Assembly (NCBI GenBank): GCA_947456955.1
Contig: CANGTQ010000014.1
Coordinates: 1-64,000 of the forward strand
Origin: Flavobacteriaceae bacterium
Lineage (GTDB): Bacteria; Bacteroidota; Bacteroidia; Flavobacteriales; Flavobacteriaceae
Length of the DNA stretch: 64,000 bases
Reading direction: 5' to 3'
Below the pieces are notes generated by a model. It saw only the letters and a program-made list of their open reading frames with translations. It ran no database searches and was not told the origin of the DNA. The stretch's first letter is position 1, and each line of letters begins with the position of its first letter. The position numbers and the translations under genes were made by a program. Shown here piece after piece: positions 38,777-45,631 of the stretch.

Positions 38777-39262
38777 TTAAAAAATTAAATTATTTTTTGA
38801 TTTTATTTTTTCTACTTCTACAGCGTAAACAGTGCTTACCCTGTCTATTTTTTTTATACAATTTGTAATTTTTGACACATCAATATTGACCTCACCATTT
38901 TCAATTTTTAAAAAAAAATCTACATTCTTAAACTCGGGAATCAAATATATTTTTGTCGAAAATTTGTTCTTAGTTTCTGCAAATAATCCTTGATTGCTAT
39001 TTTGAGAAGGGACAAAAACATCGTTTTTATTTTGAACCAAATTCCACATTATATCTTTTGAATCTTCAAAAACAAATCTCGTAAATTGCGTTTCACCTAC
39101 CTTATTACTAATCTGAATATTACAATTTTCCTTCTTTAAATTAATCGGTAGATTTTGATTTATATAATAGGCCAATCTATAATCTTCTAGACTTGAATGA
39201 ATCGCAATTAATTGATAATCTATTTCATCAAATTCTTCAAGATGCAACTTGTGAATAGCCAT
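38777..39262 (-). CDS. IPExxxVDY family protein
   Basis: A 161-residue Bacteroidota-specific protein of unknown function named for its motif, here IPEFKNVDFFLKIEN near residue 113. The rest is charged and soluble, with no signal peptide. It regularly lies between rnc and pyk, as here. The promoter element TAATTTTG (39270-39277, minus) is 7 bp before the ATG, implying a leader of only about 3 nt. Confidence 0.85.
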   Translation of the reverse strand: MAIHKLHLEEFDEIDYQLIAIHSSLEDYRLAYYINQNLPINLKKENCNIQISNKVGETQFTRFVFEDSKDIMWNLVQNKNDVFVPSQNSNQGLFAETKNKFSTKIYLIPEFKNVDFFLKIENGEVNIDVSKITNCIKKIDRVSTVYAVEVEKIKSKNNLIF

Positions 39263-39269
39263 AAATTCG

Positions 39270-39277
39270 CAAAATTA
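39270..39277 (-). promoter_or_regulatory. -7 promoter element of the IPExxxVDY-pyk operon
   Basis: Minus-strand TAATTTTG, a TAnnTTTG match seven bases before the ATG at 39262. Confidence 0.45.
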
Positions 39278-39376
39278 GCTGTAAATATAGTTTATCTGTT
39301 ATAGATTTCCACAAACAACTTTTTAGCTTAACTTTATTTTATGAACGAAAACGTTGTAGTTTTCAAGGAATAGGAA

Positions 39377-40117
39377 TTATTTATTGTCAATTTTTTCCTG
39401 AAAAGCAAAATAGGCTCGTTGAGATGCTTTTTCTTCTGCTTTCTTTTTTGATGTTGCTCTTGCTCTTGCAATTACTTTATCATCTATACTTAATCTAACA
39501 CCAAAATATTTTTGTCCATCGTTACCATTATCGTCATACACTTCATAGTTGAACAATTTTTTTTCTTTTTGGCACCACTCAATTAACAGGCTTTTATAAC
39601 TGATAACTTTTCCTTCAAGTTTGGCAATGTCAACATAAGGAATGATAACGCTTTTTTGAATAAATTTTTGACAAAAATCATAGCCTTTGTCAAGGAAAAT
39701 GGCACCGACTAACGCTTCAAAAATATTTCCGTGTATGTTTTCACCAAAGTGTTGTGTAGGCACTTTACTCTCTACAAATCGGATTAAATTTAAGTCTCTG
39801 CCTAATTCATTTAAGTGTTCCCTACTCACTATTTTGGAACGCATTTTTGTTAGGTAGCCCTCATCGCCGGTCGGAACTTTATTAAAAAGGTGATCAGCAA
39901 TTACGGCACTTAACATAGCATCTCCCAAAAATTCAAGACGCTCATAATTCATCGGATTTCCATTTAAATCCAATTGATTTGTAGAGCGATGTGTAAATGC
40001 TTTTTGGTAGTAAATAATAGACTGTGGCTTGAAACCTATTATTGTTTGAATTTCATTAAAAAAAATCCCGTCCTCTTTTGAACGGGATTTTTGAAATATA
40101 TTTTTTAGAATTTTCAT
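39377..40117 (-). CDS. rnc: Ribonuclease III
   Basis: Double-stranded RNA endonuclease for rRNA and mRNA processing. The 246 residues show the RNase III signature NYERLEFLGDAML, the second acidic cluster GNIFEALVGAIFLDKGYDF, and a C-terminal double-stranded RNA-binding domain (SYKSLLIEWCQKEKK ... ARARATSKKKAEEKASQRAYF in part). Length is normal. It begins 7 bp downstream of fabF, the same fabF-rnc order as in many bacteria, and is co-transcribed with it. Confidence 0.96.
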   Translation of the reverse strand: MKILKNIFQKSRSKEDGIFFNEIQTIIGFKPQSIIYYQKAFTHRSTNQLDLNGNPMNYERLEFLGDAMLSAVIADHLFNKVPTGDEGYLTKMRSKIVSREHLNELGRDLNLIRFVESKVPTQHFGENIHGNIFEALVGAIFLDKGYDFCQKFIQKSVIIPYVDIAKLEGKVISYKSLLIEWCQKEKKLFNYEVYDDNGNDGQKYFGVRLSIDDKVIARARATSKKKAEEKASQRAYFAFQEKIDNK

Positions 40118-40124
40118 CTAGAAA

Positions 40125-41378
40125 TTAAGCTTCAAGTTTTTTGAATAAAACGCAAGCGTTATGTCCACCAAAGCCGAAAGTGTTACTCATAGCTACATTG
40201 ATTTCTCTTTTTTGAGCTTTGTTCAATGTTAGGTTTAAACTAGGGTCAATATTTTCATCTACAACAGTATGATTAATTGTTGGAGGAACAATACCATATT
40301 TCATGGCCAAAATCGAAGCAATCGCTTCAATAGCACCAGCTGCACCTAGTAAATGACCAGTCATTGATTTGGTAGAATTGATATTGATATTTTTAGCATG
40401 ACTACCAAAAACAGCACTTATCGCTTTTAATTCGGCAACATCACCAAGTGGAGTTGAGGTTCCGTGAGTGTTGATGTGGTCAACTTGTTCCGGTTTCATA
40501 CCGGCATCACGAAGTGTATTATTCATAACTGCGATAACGCCAATTCCCTCCGGATGTGGAGCTGTTAAATGATAAGCATCTGATGACATTCCGCCGCCAC
40601 CAATTTCACAATATATTTTGGCCCCACGTGCTTTGGCATGTTCGTATTCTTCTAAAACTAATGCGCCGGCGCCTTCACCAAGAACAAATCCGTCACGGGT
40701 AGCATCAAAAGGTCTTGAGGCTGTTTCCGGACTATCATTTCTTGTTGATAAGGCTTGCATCGAATTAAATCCGCCCATTCCGGCGATAGTAACTGCAGCT
40801 TCTGAACCACCTGAAATAATGACGTCACACATACCTAAACGGATGTAATTGAAAGCATCAATCATCGCATTGGCAGAAGAAGCACAAGCAGAAACTGTAG
40901 TATAATTTGGTCCCATAAAACCATTTCGCATCGAAATGTGAGCTGGAGCAATATCGGCAATCATTTTCGGAATAAAGAATGGATTGAATCTTGGAGTTCC
41001 GTCGCCTTGAGCATAGCTGATAACTTCTTCTTGAAAAGTTTCCAATCCACCAATTCCAGCTCCCCAAATCACACCAACTCTTTGTTTGTCTACATTAGTA
41101 TCGGTAATTTCGGCGTCTGCAATTGCTTCCTGACTTGCGGCAACAGCATATTGGGCAAATTTATCCATTCTTCTTGCCTCTTTGCGATCCATATACTCTT
41201 CAATGTTGAAGTCTTTTACTTCGCAGGCAAATTTTGTCTTATGCTTTTCAGTATCGTAATAGGTAATCGGAGCTGCACCACTAACGCCATTAATTAGGGC
41301 GTTCCAATAATCGGAGATGTTATTTCCGATCGGTGTTATTGCTCCCAAACCTGTTACTACAACTCGTTTTAATGTCAT
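40125..41378 (-). CDS. fabF: 3-oxoacyl-ACP synthase II
   Basis: Condensing enzyme that elongates acyl-ACP with malonyl-ACP in type II fatty acid synthesis. The 417-residue protein has the nucleophile Cys165 in VSACASSANAM, the two active-site histidines in NTHGTSTPLGD and GHLLGAAG, and the C-terminal SNTFGFGGHNACV. Upstream on the same strand is acpP, its carrier protein; a terminator between them probably keeps fabF expression below that of acpP. Confidence 0.97.
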   Translation of the reverse strand: MTLKRVVVTGLGAITPIGNNISDYWNALINGVSGAAPITYYDTEKHKTKFACEVKDFNIEEYMDRKEARRMDKFAQYAVAASQEAIADAEITDTNVDKQRVGVIWGAGIGGLETFQEEVISYAQGDGTPRFNPFFIPKMIADIAPAHISMRNGFMGPNYTTVSACASSANAMIDAFNYIRLGMCDVIISGGSEAAVTIAGMGGFNSMQALSTRNDSPETASRPFDATRDGFVLGEGAGALVLEEYEHAKARGAKIYCEIGGGGMSSDAYHLTAPHPEGIGVIAVMNNTLRDAGMKPEQVDHINTHGTSTPLGDVAELKAISAVFGSHAKNININSTKSMTGHLLGAAGAIEAIASILAMKYGIVPPTINHTVVDENIDPSLNLTLNKAQKREINVAMSNTFGFGGHNACVLFKKLEA

Positions 41379-41507
41379 AATTTATTTTTTACAATTGTAT
41401 TTAAACAAATAATACCCATGTTTTCTTCAAATATAATCATTAAAGATACAAGGGTATTTCAATATTTTTGAGATTGGATGTCAATCAGTTTTACTCTTTT
41501 CAGTAAA

Positions 41508-41548
41508 AATAATAAAAATCCGTGAAACTAGTTCAAGTCTCACGGATT
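41508..41548 (-). terminator. Terminator/attenuator between acpP and fabF
   Basis: Minus-strand stem AATCCGTGA / TCACGGATT with extra ACT/AGT pairing inside, followed by TTTTTATTATTTTT. It lies downstream of acpP and upstream of fabF. Confidence 0.85.
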
Positions 41549-41556
41549 AGTAATTA

Positions 41557-41793
41557 CTATTTTTTTGCTTCTTCGATGTAAGAGATAGCTTGACCTACAG
41601 TAGCAATGTTTTCAGCTTGGTCGTCTGGAATTTGAATGTCAAATTCTTTTTCGAACTCCATAATCAACTCAACAGTGTCTAATGAATCAGCTCCTAAATC
41701 ATTGGTGAAGCTTGCTTCTGTTACAACTTCGTTTTCATCAACGCCTAATTTGTCTACAATAATCGCTTTAACTCTTGATGCAATGTCTGACAT
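41557..41793 (-). CDS. acpP: Acyl carrier protein
   Basis: Carries growing acyl chains on 4'-phosphopantetheine, attached to Ser37 in the motif [10 protein letters not shown]. The 78-residue acidic four-helix protein has normal length and sequence ([21 protein letters not shown]). It has a good two-box promoter at 41824-41852 and a terminator behind it; fabF and rnc follow on the same strand. Confidence 0.98.
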   Translation of the reverse strand: MSDIASRVKAIIVDKLGVDENEVVTEASFTNDLGADSLDTVELIMEFEKEFDIQIPDDQAENIATVGQAISYIEEAKK

Positions 41794-41823
41794 AATTTCT
41801 AATTTTAATTTTTAATTTGTTGG

Positions 41824-41852
41824 CAAAAATAAAAAACTTTATCTTAAAACAA
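41824..41852 (-). promoter_or_regulatory. Promoter of acpP
   Basis: Minus strand: TTG at 41850-41852, 18-bp spacer, TATTTTTG at 41824-41831; the ATG follows 30 bp later. Confidence 0.65.
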
Positions 41853-41951
41853 CATTTTTGTTAGTAAAAGTGACCACGAAAATAAATAAATTATTTCAGA
41901 ATCTTCTAAAAACATGGTTTTAATTCAAGTATTTATTCTTTTTTTGTGGTG

Positions 41952-41959
41952 TAAATTTG
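41952..41959 (+). promoter_or_regulatory. -7 promoter element of purN
   Basis: TAAATTTG, a TAnnTTTG match 83 bp before the chosen ATG at 42043. Confidence 0.45.
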
Positions 41960-41969
41960 TTTGAAATGA

Positions 41970-42009
41970 AATCGCCGCAGCCAATTAAACAATTATAATG
42001 ACGGCGATT
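41970..42009 (+). promoter_or_regulatory. Hairpin in the purN leader
   Basis: AATCGCCG (41970-41977) pairs perfectly with CGGCGATT (42002-42009) around a 24-nt AT-rich loop. It lies just after the predicted transcription start and overlaps an alternative upstream ATG at 41998. No T run follows, so it is not a terminator. A regulatory role is possible but unproven. Confidence 0.45.
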
Positions 42010-42042
42010 CCATATTCCTTTGAAAAACAATGTTATCTTCAT

Positions 42043-42612
42043 ATGAAAAAGATTTTGCTTTTTGCTTCAGGCACTGGTTCCAATGTGGAAAATATTATTT
42101 ACCACTTCAAAAATCACCAAGATATTATTGTAGTTGGCGTTCTTACTAATAATCCAAATGCCAAAGTTTTAGACAAAGCAAAAAGCCATAATGTCCCAAC
42201 ACTTATTTTCAACAGAGAGCAACTTACCGATGGATTTGTTTTGGATAAAATTGCAGAACTCAAACCTGATTTAATTGTTCTGGCGGGTTTTCTATGGAAA
42301 ATGCCCGAAGAAATTGTATCCGCATATCCTAATAAAATTATCAATATCCATCCTGCGTTGCTCCCAAAATATGGTGGAAAAGGAATGTATGGCATAAAAG
42401 TTCATCAAATGGTTTTGGAGAACAAGGAAAAAGAAACCGGAATTACAATTCATTATGTAAACGAACATTATGATGAGGGGGAATATATTTTTCAGCAAAA
42501 AGTTGCTATCGAAGATTGTAAAACACCGGAAGAAGTCGCTGACAAAATCCACGAACTCGAGCACAAGTATTTCCCTATAATTATTGAAAAAATCCTAAAT
42601 CCCAACTCCTAA
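42043..42612 (+). CDS. purN: Phosphoribosylglycinamide formyltransferase
   Basis: Third step of purine synthesis: transfers formyl from 10-formyl-THF to GAR. The 189-residue protein starts MKKILLFASGTGSNVENI (the family start, so the ATG at 42043 is preferred to one 45 bp upstream inside a hairpin) and has IINIHPALLPKYGGKGMYG and GITIHYVNEHYDEGEYIFQ. The last codons (ILNPNS) are formed by an intergenic phrase repeat (CCTAAATCCCAA), suggesting the C-terminus has run into it. rnhA starts 15 bp later. Confidence 0.95.
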   Translation: MKKILLFASGTGSNVENIIYHFKNHQDIIVVGVLTNNPNAKVLDKAKSHNVPTLIFNREQLTDGFVLDKIAELKPDLIVLAGFLWKMPEEIVSAYPNKIINIHPALLPKYGGKGMYGIKVHQMVLENKEKETGITIHYVNEHYDEGEYIFQQKVAIEDCKTPEEVADKIHELEHKYFPIIIEKILNPNS

Positions 42613-42627
42613 CTCCTAAATCTGAAA

Positions 42628-43107
42628 ATGACACACCAAGTCCACATATACACCGACGGCGCAGCCAAAGGAAATCCAGGAAACGGAGGATATGGCGTTG
42701 TCATGGAATTGGTTGGATCTAACTATAAAAAAGAATTCTACGAAGGATTTAGATATACAACAAATAACCGAATGGAATTATTAGCAGTAATTGTGGGTTT
42801 GGAAAAAATAACAAAACCCAATATGAAAGTATTGGTTGTTTCCGATTCAAAATATGTGGTAGATGCTATAGAAAAAAAATGGGTTTTTGGCTGGGAGAAA
42901 AAAGGATTTAAAGACAAAAAGAATCCTGACTTATGGATGCGTTTCCTAAAAATATACCGGCAACATCAAGTAGATTTCAAATGGATTAAAGGCCACAACA
43001 ATCATCCGCAAAACGAGCGTTGCGATGAATTAGCGGTTATGGCATCGGGTTTGCCTAATTTATCCGTTGATGCTTTTTATGAAAAGGAAGAGCAGAAATT
43101 GTTGTGA
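42628..43107 (+). CDS. rnhA: Ribonuclease HI
   Basis: Degrades RNA in RNA-DNA hybrids. The 159-residue protein has the catalytic residues in place: Asp10 in YTDGAAKGNPG, Glu in NNRMELLAVI, Asp in SDSKYVVDAI and the C-terminal NERCDELA aspartate. Likely co-transcribed with purN (15 bp gap). Its final 34 codons occur a second time at 44396-44499, beyond the DUF4143 gene, with about 11 base differences in 104, so the 3' part of this gene may have been exchanged during the insertion. Confidence 0.95.
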   Translation: MTHQVHIYTDGAAKGNPGNGGYGVVMELVGSNYKKEFYEGFRYTTNNRMELLAVIVGLEKITKPNMKVLVVSDSKYVVDAIEKKWVFGWEKKGFKDKKNPDLWMRFLKIYRQHQVDFKWIKGHNNHPQNERCDELAVMASGLPNLSVDAFYEKEEQKLL

Positions 43108-43116
43108 ATTTGACTA

Positions 43117-43208
43117 TGCAATTTCAAAATTATTTATATTGTAATTTCAAAGTTTATAATAGTGTAATTTCAAAGTTATATATAGTGTAATTTCAAAATT
43201 AGTTATAT
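43117..43208 (+). repeat. Four 23-bp direct repeats upstream of the DUF4143 ATPase
   Basis: Four contiguous units of exactly 23 bp start at 43117, 43140, 43163 and 43186. All share TG(T/C)AATTTCAAA followed by an AT-rich half with TTATA. They fill the gap between the rnhA stop and the promoter of the ATPase gene and resemble iterons or repeated operator sites. Confidence 0.92.
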
Positions 43209-43213
43209 ATTTG
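43206..43213 (+). promoter_or_regulatory. -7 promoter element of the DUF4143 ATPase gene
   Basis: TATATTTG, an exact TAnnTTTG match overlapping the end of the fourth 23-bp repeat; ATG 20 bp downstream. Confidence 0.55.
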
Positions 43214-43232
43214 CACTTCTAAAACCTTCATT

Positions 43233-44390
43233 ATGAGTTCAAATAGAAGAATTAAAATTGAAATGGACATTTATAAAACCAAATATCCAATTTTGGCTTT
43301 AACTGGACCAAGACAATCAGGCAAAACTACTTTTTTAAAAACACAATTTTCTGAATATGAATATGTGAATTTAGAGAATTTAGATACAAGAAAATTTGCA
43401 ACAGACGACCCAAACGGTTTTTTAGCTCAATATAATAAATACGTAATTTTTGATGAAGCACAGCGAGTTCCTCAATTGTTTTCTTATTTACAAACTAAAG
43501 TAGATAAAGATAAGATCATGGGACAATATATTTTGTCTGGTTCGCAGAATTTTCATTTAATGCAAAATATTACCCAAAGTTTAGCTGGAAGAGTAGCCTT
43601 GTTTAAATTGTTACCATTTGATGTTTCAGAAATGCAAGAGGCAAATTGGTTAAATGATGATTATGCGATAAACCTTCAAAAAGGGTTTTATCCAGCAATT
43701 TATGATAGAAACATTCTATCAAAAGCTTTTTACTCTAACTATATTCAGACTTATGTCGAACGAGATTTATCGGAACTAATTCATGTAAAAGACTTAAAAC
43801 AATTTCGAAATTTTATTTCCTTATGTGCCGCAAGAGCAGGTCAATTGCTAAATCTTAATTCGTTGGCAAATGAATGTGGTATTTCACAACCAACAGCAAA
43901 ATCATGGATTTCTGTTTTAGAAAGTAGTTATATTGTGTACCAATTGCAACCTTATTTTTCAAATTTTAATAAACGTGTTACTAAAAGTTCAAAGTTGTAT
44001 TTTTACGACACAGGACTTCTTTGTTTTTTGCTAAAATTAAATGACGCCGAAAGTGTAAAATTAAGCGCATTAAAAGGGAGTTTATTCGAAAATTATGTAA
44101 TTAATGAATACATCAAAAAAAATTATCACAATAATTTACTTTTAGATTTTTGGTTTTGGCGCGATGCGGTCGGTCATGAAGTAGATTTAATTTGGCAAAA
44201 TTCAGAATTAATCAATCTAGTCGAAATCGAAGCATCTGAAACTATTATGACCGATATGTTTAAAGGGTTAACTTATTTTGAAAAATTAAAACCCGATTTA
44301 ATTCAAAGCAAGTCAATAGTTCATACCGGATTGTTTAATCAACAACGAACTTTAGGAAAAGTAATGAGTTGGAAGGAAATTAAATTGTAA
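43233..44390 (+). CDS. AAA ATPase with DUF4143 domain
   Basis: The 385-residue protein belongs to the AAA_14/DUF4143 family: Walker A GPRQSGKT (25-32), Walker B VIFDEAQ (Asp74-Glu75), sensor SGSQN (102-106), AGRV, then a winged-helix-like segment (NSLANECGISQPTAKSWISVLESSYIVYQL in part, about 210-240) and a C-terminal nuclease-like fold (FWRDAVGHEVDLIW). In that fold the D...ExK pattern reads Asp318...Glu331-Ile-Glu333, so the lysine is lost. Function of the family is unknown; it is widespread and mobile. Here it is a single-gene cassette between two copies of the rnhA 3' end, with its own promoter and four 23-bp repeats upstream. Confidence 0.9.
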   Translation: MSSNRRIKIEMDIYKTKYPILALTGPRQSGKTTFLKTQFSEYEYVNLENLDTRKFATDDPNGFLAQYNKYVIFDEAQRVPQLFSYLQTKVDKDKIMGQYILSGSQNFHLMQNITQSLAGRVALFKLLPFDVSEMQEANWLNDDYAINLQKGFYPAIYDRNILSKAFYSNYIQTYVERDLSELIHVKDLKQFRNFISLCAARAGQLLNLNSLANECGISQPTAKSWISVLESSYIVYQLQPYFSNFNKRVTKSSKLYFYDTGLLCFLLKLNDAESVKLSALKGSLFENYVINEYIKKNYHNNLLLDFWFWRDAVGHEVDLIWQNSELINLVEIEASETIMTDMFKGLTYFEKLKPDLIQSKSIVHTGLFNQQRTLGKVMSWKEIKL

Positions 44391-44395
44391 ATAAT

Positions 44396-44499
44396 ATCCG
44401 CAAAATGAGCGTTGTGACGAGTTAGCGGTTATGGCTTCGGGTTTGCCTAATTTATCTGTTGATGCTTTTTATGAAAAGGAAGAAGATAAATTGTTTTAA
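44396..44499 (+). pseudogene. Second copy of the rnhA 3' end
   Basis: The in-frame reading PQNERCDELAVMASGLPNLS then VDAFYEKEEDKLF-stop repeats the last 34 residues of RnhA (which ends QKLL). About 11 of 104 bases differ, most at third codon positions, so it was under selection as a coding sequence before being separated. It has no start of its own. It marks the right boundary of the DUF4143 insertion. Confidence 0.93.
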
Positions 44500-44519
44500 A
44501 ACTTTGCCATTTTGAAACT

Positions 44520-44549
44520 TTGCCACTCTGAAACTAAAGTTTATCTTTG
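44520..44549 (+). promoter_or_regulatory. Promoter of the PfkB kinase gene
   Basis: TTG at 44520-44522, 19-bp spacer, TATCTTTG at 44542-44549; ATG 24 bp later. The -33 TTG is part of a short direct repeat GAAACTTTGCCA. Confidence 0.65.
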
Positions 44550-44573
44550 CTCCTTTAATTTGAAACGCAAAAA

Positions 44574-45500
44574 ATGAACAAACTTTTAATAGTAGGAACG
44601 GTTGCTTTTGACGCTATCGAAACGCCTTTTGGAAAAACAGACAAAATTTTAGGTGGAGCAGGAACCTTTATTGGTTTATCAGCTTCGCATTTTAACTTAC
44701 AATCGGCTATTGTTTCGGTGGTTGGTGATGATTTTCCACAAGAATATTTAGATTTATTGAGTGCAAGAAACATCGATATTTCAGGATTAGAAGTTGTTAA
44801 AGGCGGAAAGACTTTTTTCTGGAGCGGTCGTTACCACAATGATATGAACTCGAGAGATACGTTGGCTACCGAATTAAATGTGTTGGCTGATTTTAATCCG
44901 ATTGTTCCTGAAAATTTTAAAGATGCTGATGTGGTGATGTTAGGAAATCTGCATCCAATTATACAAACCGGTGTTTTGAATCAAATGACTAAAAAACCAA
45001 AATTGGTTGTATTGGATACAATGAACTTTTGGATGGATTGTGCTTTGCCTGAATTATTAGACGTTATTAAACGTGTTGATGTAATTACAATTAACGATGA
45101 AGAAGCGCGACAACTATCTGGGGAATATTCTTTAGTGAAAGCCGCTAAAAAAATCCATACGATGGGTCCAAAATATGTGGTGATTAAAAAAGGAGAACAC
45201 GGCGCGTTGATTTTCCATGACGAACATATTTTCTTCGCTCCGGCTTTGCCTTTAGCAGATGTGTATGACCCAACAGGTGCGGGTGATACTTTTGCTGGTG
45301 GATTTGCCGGATTCATTACGCAACAAGGTAATATCTCATTTGAAACTATGAAAACTGCGATTATTCAAGGTTCAAATTTAGCTTCGTTTTGTGTAGAAAA
45401 ATTTGGAACAGAAAGAATGTTAACTTTGACAAAACACGAAGTTATCGACCGACTAAAACAATTCAAAGCGTTAACACAATTTGAAATAGAATTATCATAA
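44574..45500 (+). CDS. PfkB-family carbohydrate kinase
   Basis: Ribokinase-like fold kinase of 308 residues with the N-terminal GGAGTFIGLSASHF substrate loop and the C-terminal signature DPTGAGDTFAGGF, with catalytic Asp238. The short lid and sequence NLHPIIQTGVLNQM suggest a nucleoside or sugar kinase; I cannot name the substrate. It precedes a PurF-like gene by 131 bp but a terminator lies between them. Own two-box promoter. Confidence 0.9.
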   Translation: MNKLLIVGTVAFDAIETPFGKTDKILGGAGTFIGLSASHFNLQSAIVSVVGDDFPQEYLDLLSARNIDISGLEVVKGGKTFFWSGRYHNDMNSRDTLATELNVLADFNPIVPENFKDADVVMLGNLHPIIQTGVLNQMTKKPKLVVLDTMNFWMDCALPELLDVIKRVDVITINDEEARQLSGEYSLVKAAKKIHTMGPKYVVIKKGEHGALIFHDEHIFFAPALPLADVYDPTGAGDTFAGGFAGFITQQGNISFETMKTAIIQGSNLASFCVEKFGTERMLTLTKHEVIDRLKQFKALTQFEIELS

Positions 45501-45504
45501 ATTT

Positions 45505-45530
45505 ATGCCTCGAAATTCGGGGCATTTTTA
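45505..45530 (+). terminator. Intrinsic terminator of the PfkB kinase gene
   Basis: Stem ATGCCTCGA / TCGGGGCAT (one T-G pair), loop AAT, then TTTTATTT. Confidence 0.85.
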
Positions 45531-45546
45531 TTTAAAATAAAAGTAG

Positions 45547-45599
45547 CCACTGATTCACAGATTGCAAATATAATTCTTTAAATCTCTGAATCAGTGGCA
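45547..45599. repeat. Inverted repeat before the PurF-like gene
   Basis: GCCACTGATTCACAGATT pairs with AATCTCTGAATCAGTGGC, one mismatch in 18, loop of 17 nt. It lies in the leader region 33 bp before the ATG; no T run follows. Its phrases look like a dispersed flavobacterial repeat. Confidence 0.75.
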
Positions 45600-45631
45600 A
45601 TAAAAAGCAGCACAACTAAATAACTACTACT

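Noticed and set aside
41998..42042. Upstream ATG of purN adding 15 residues
   Set aside because: The extension lies inside a leader hairpin, and the family start motif begins exactly at the ATG at 42043.
43117..43208. CRISPR array
   Set aside because: The four 23-bp units are contiguous with no spacers, and there are no cas genes in the window.
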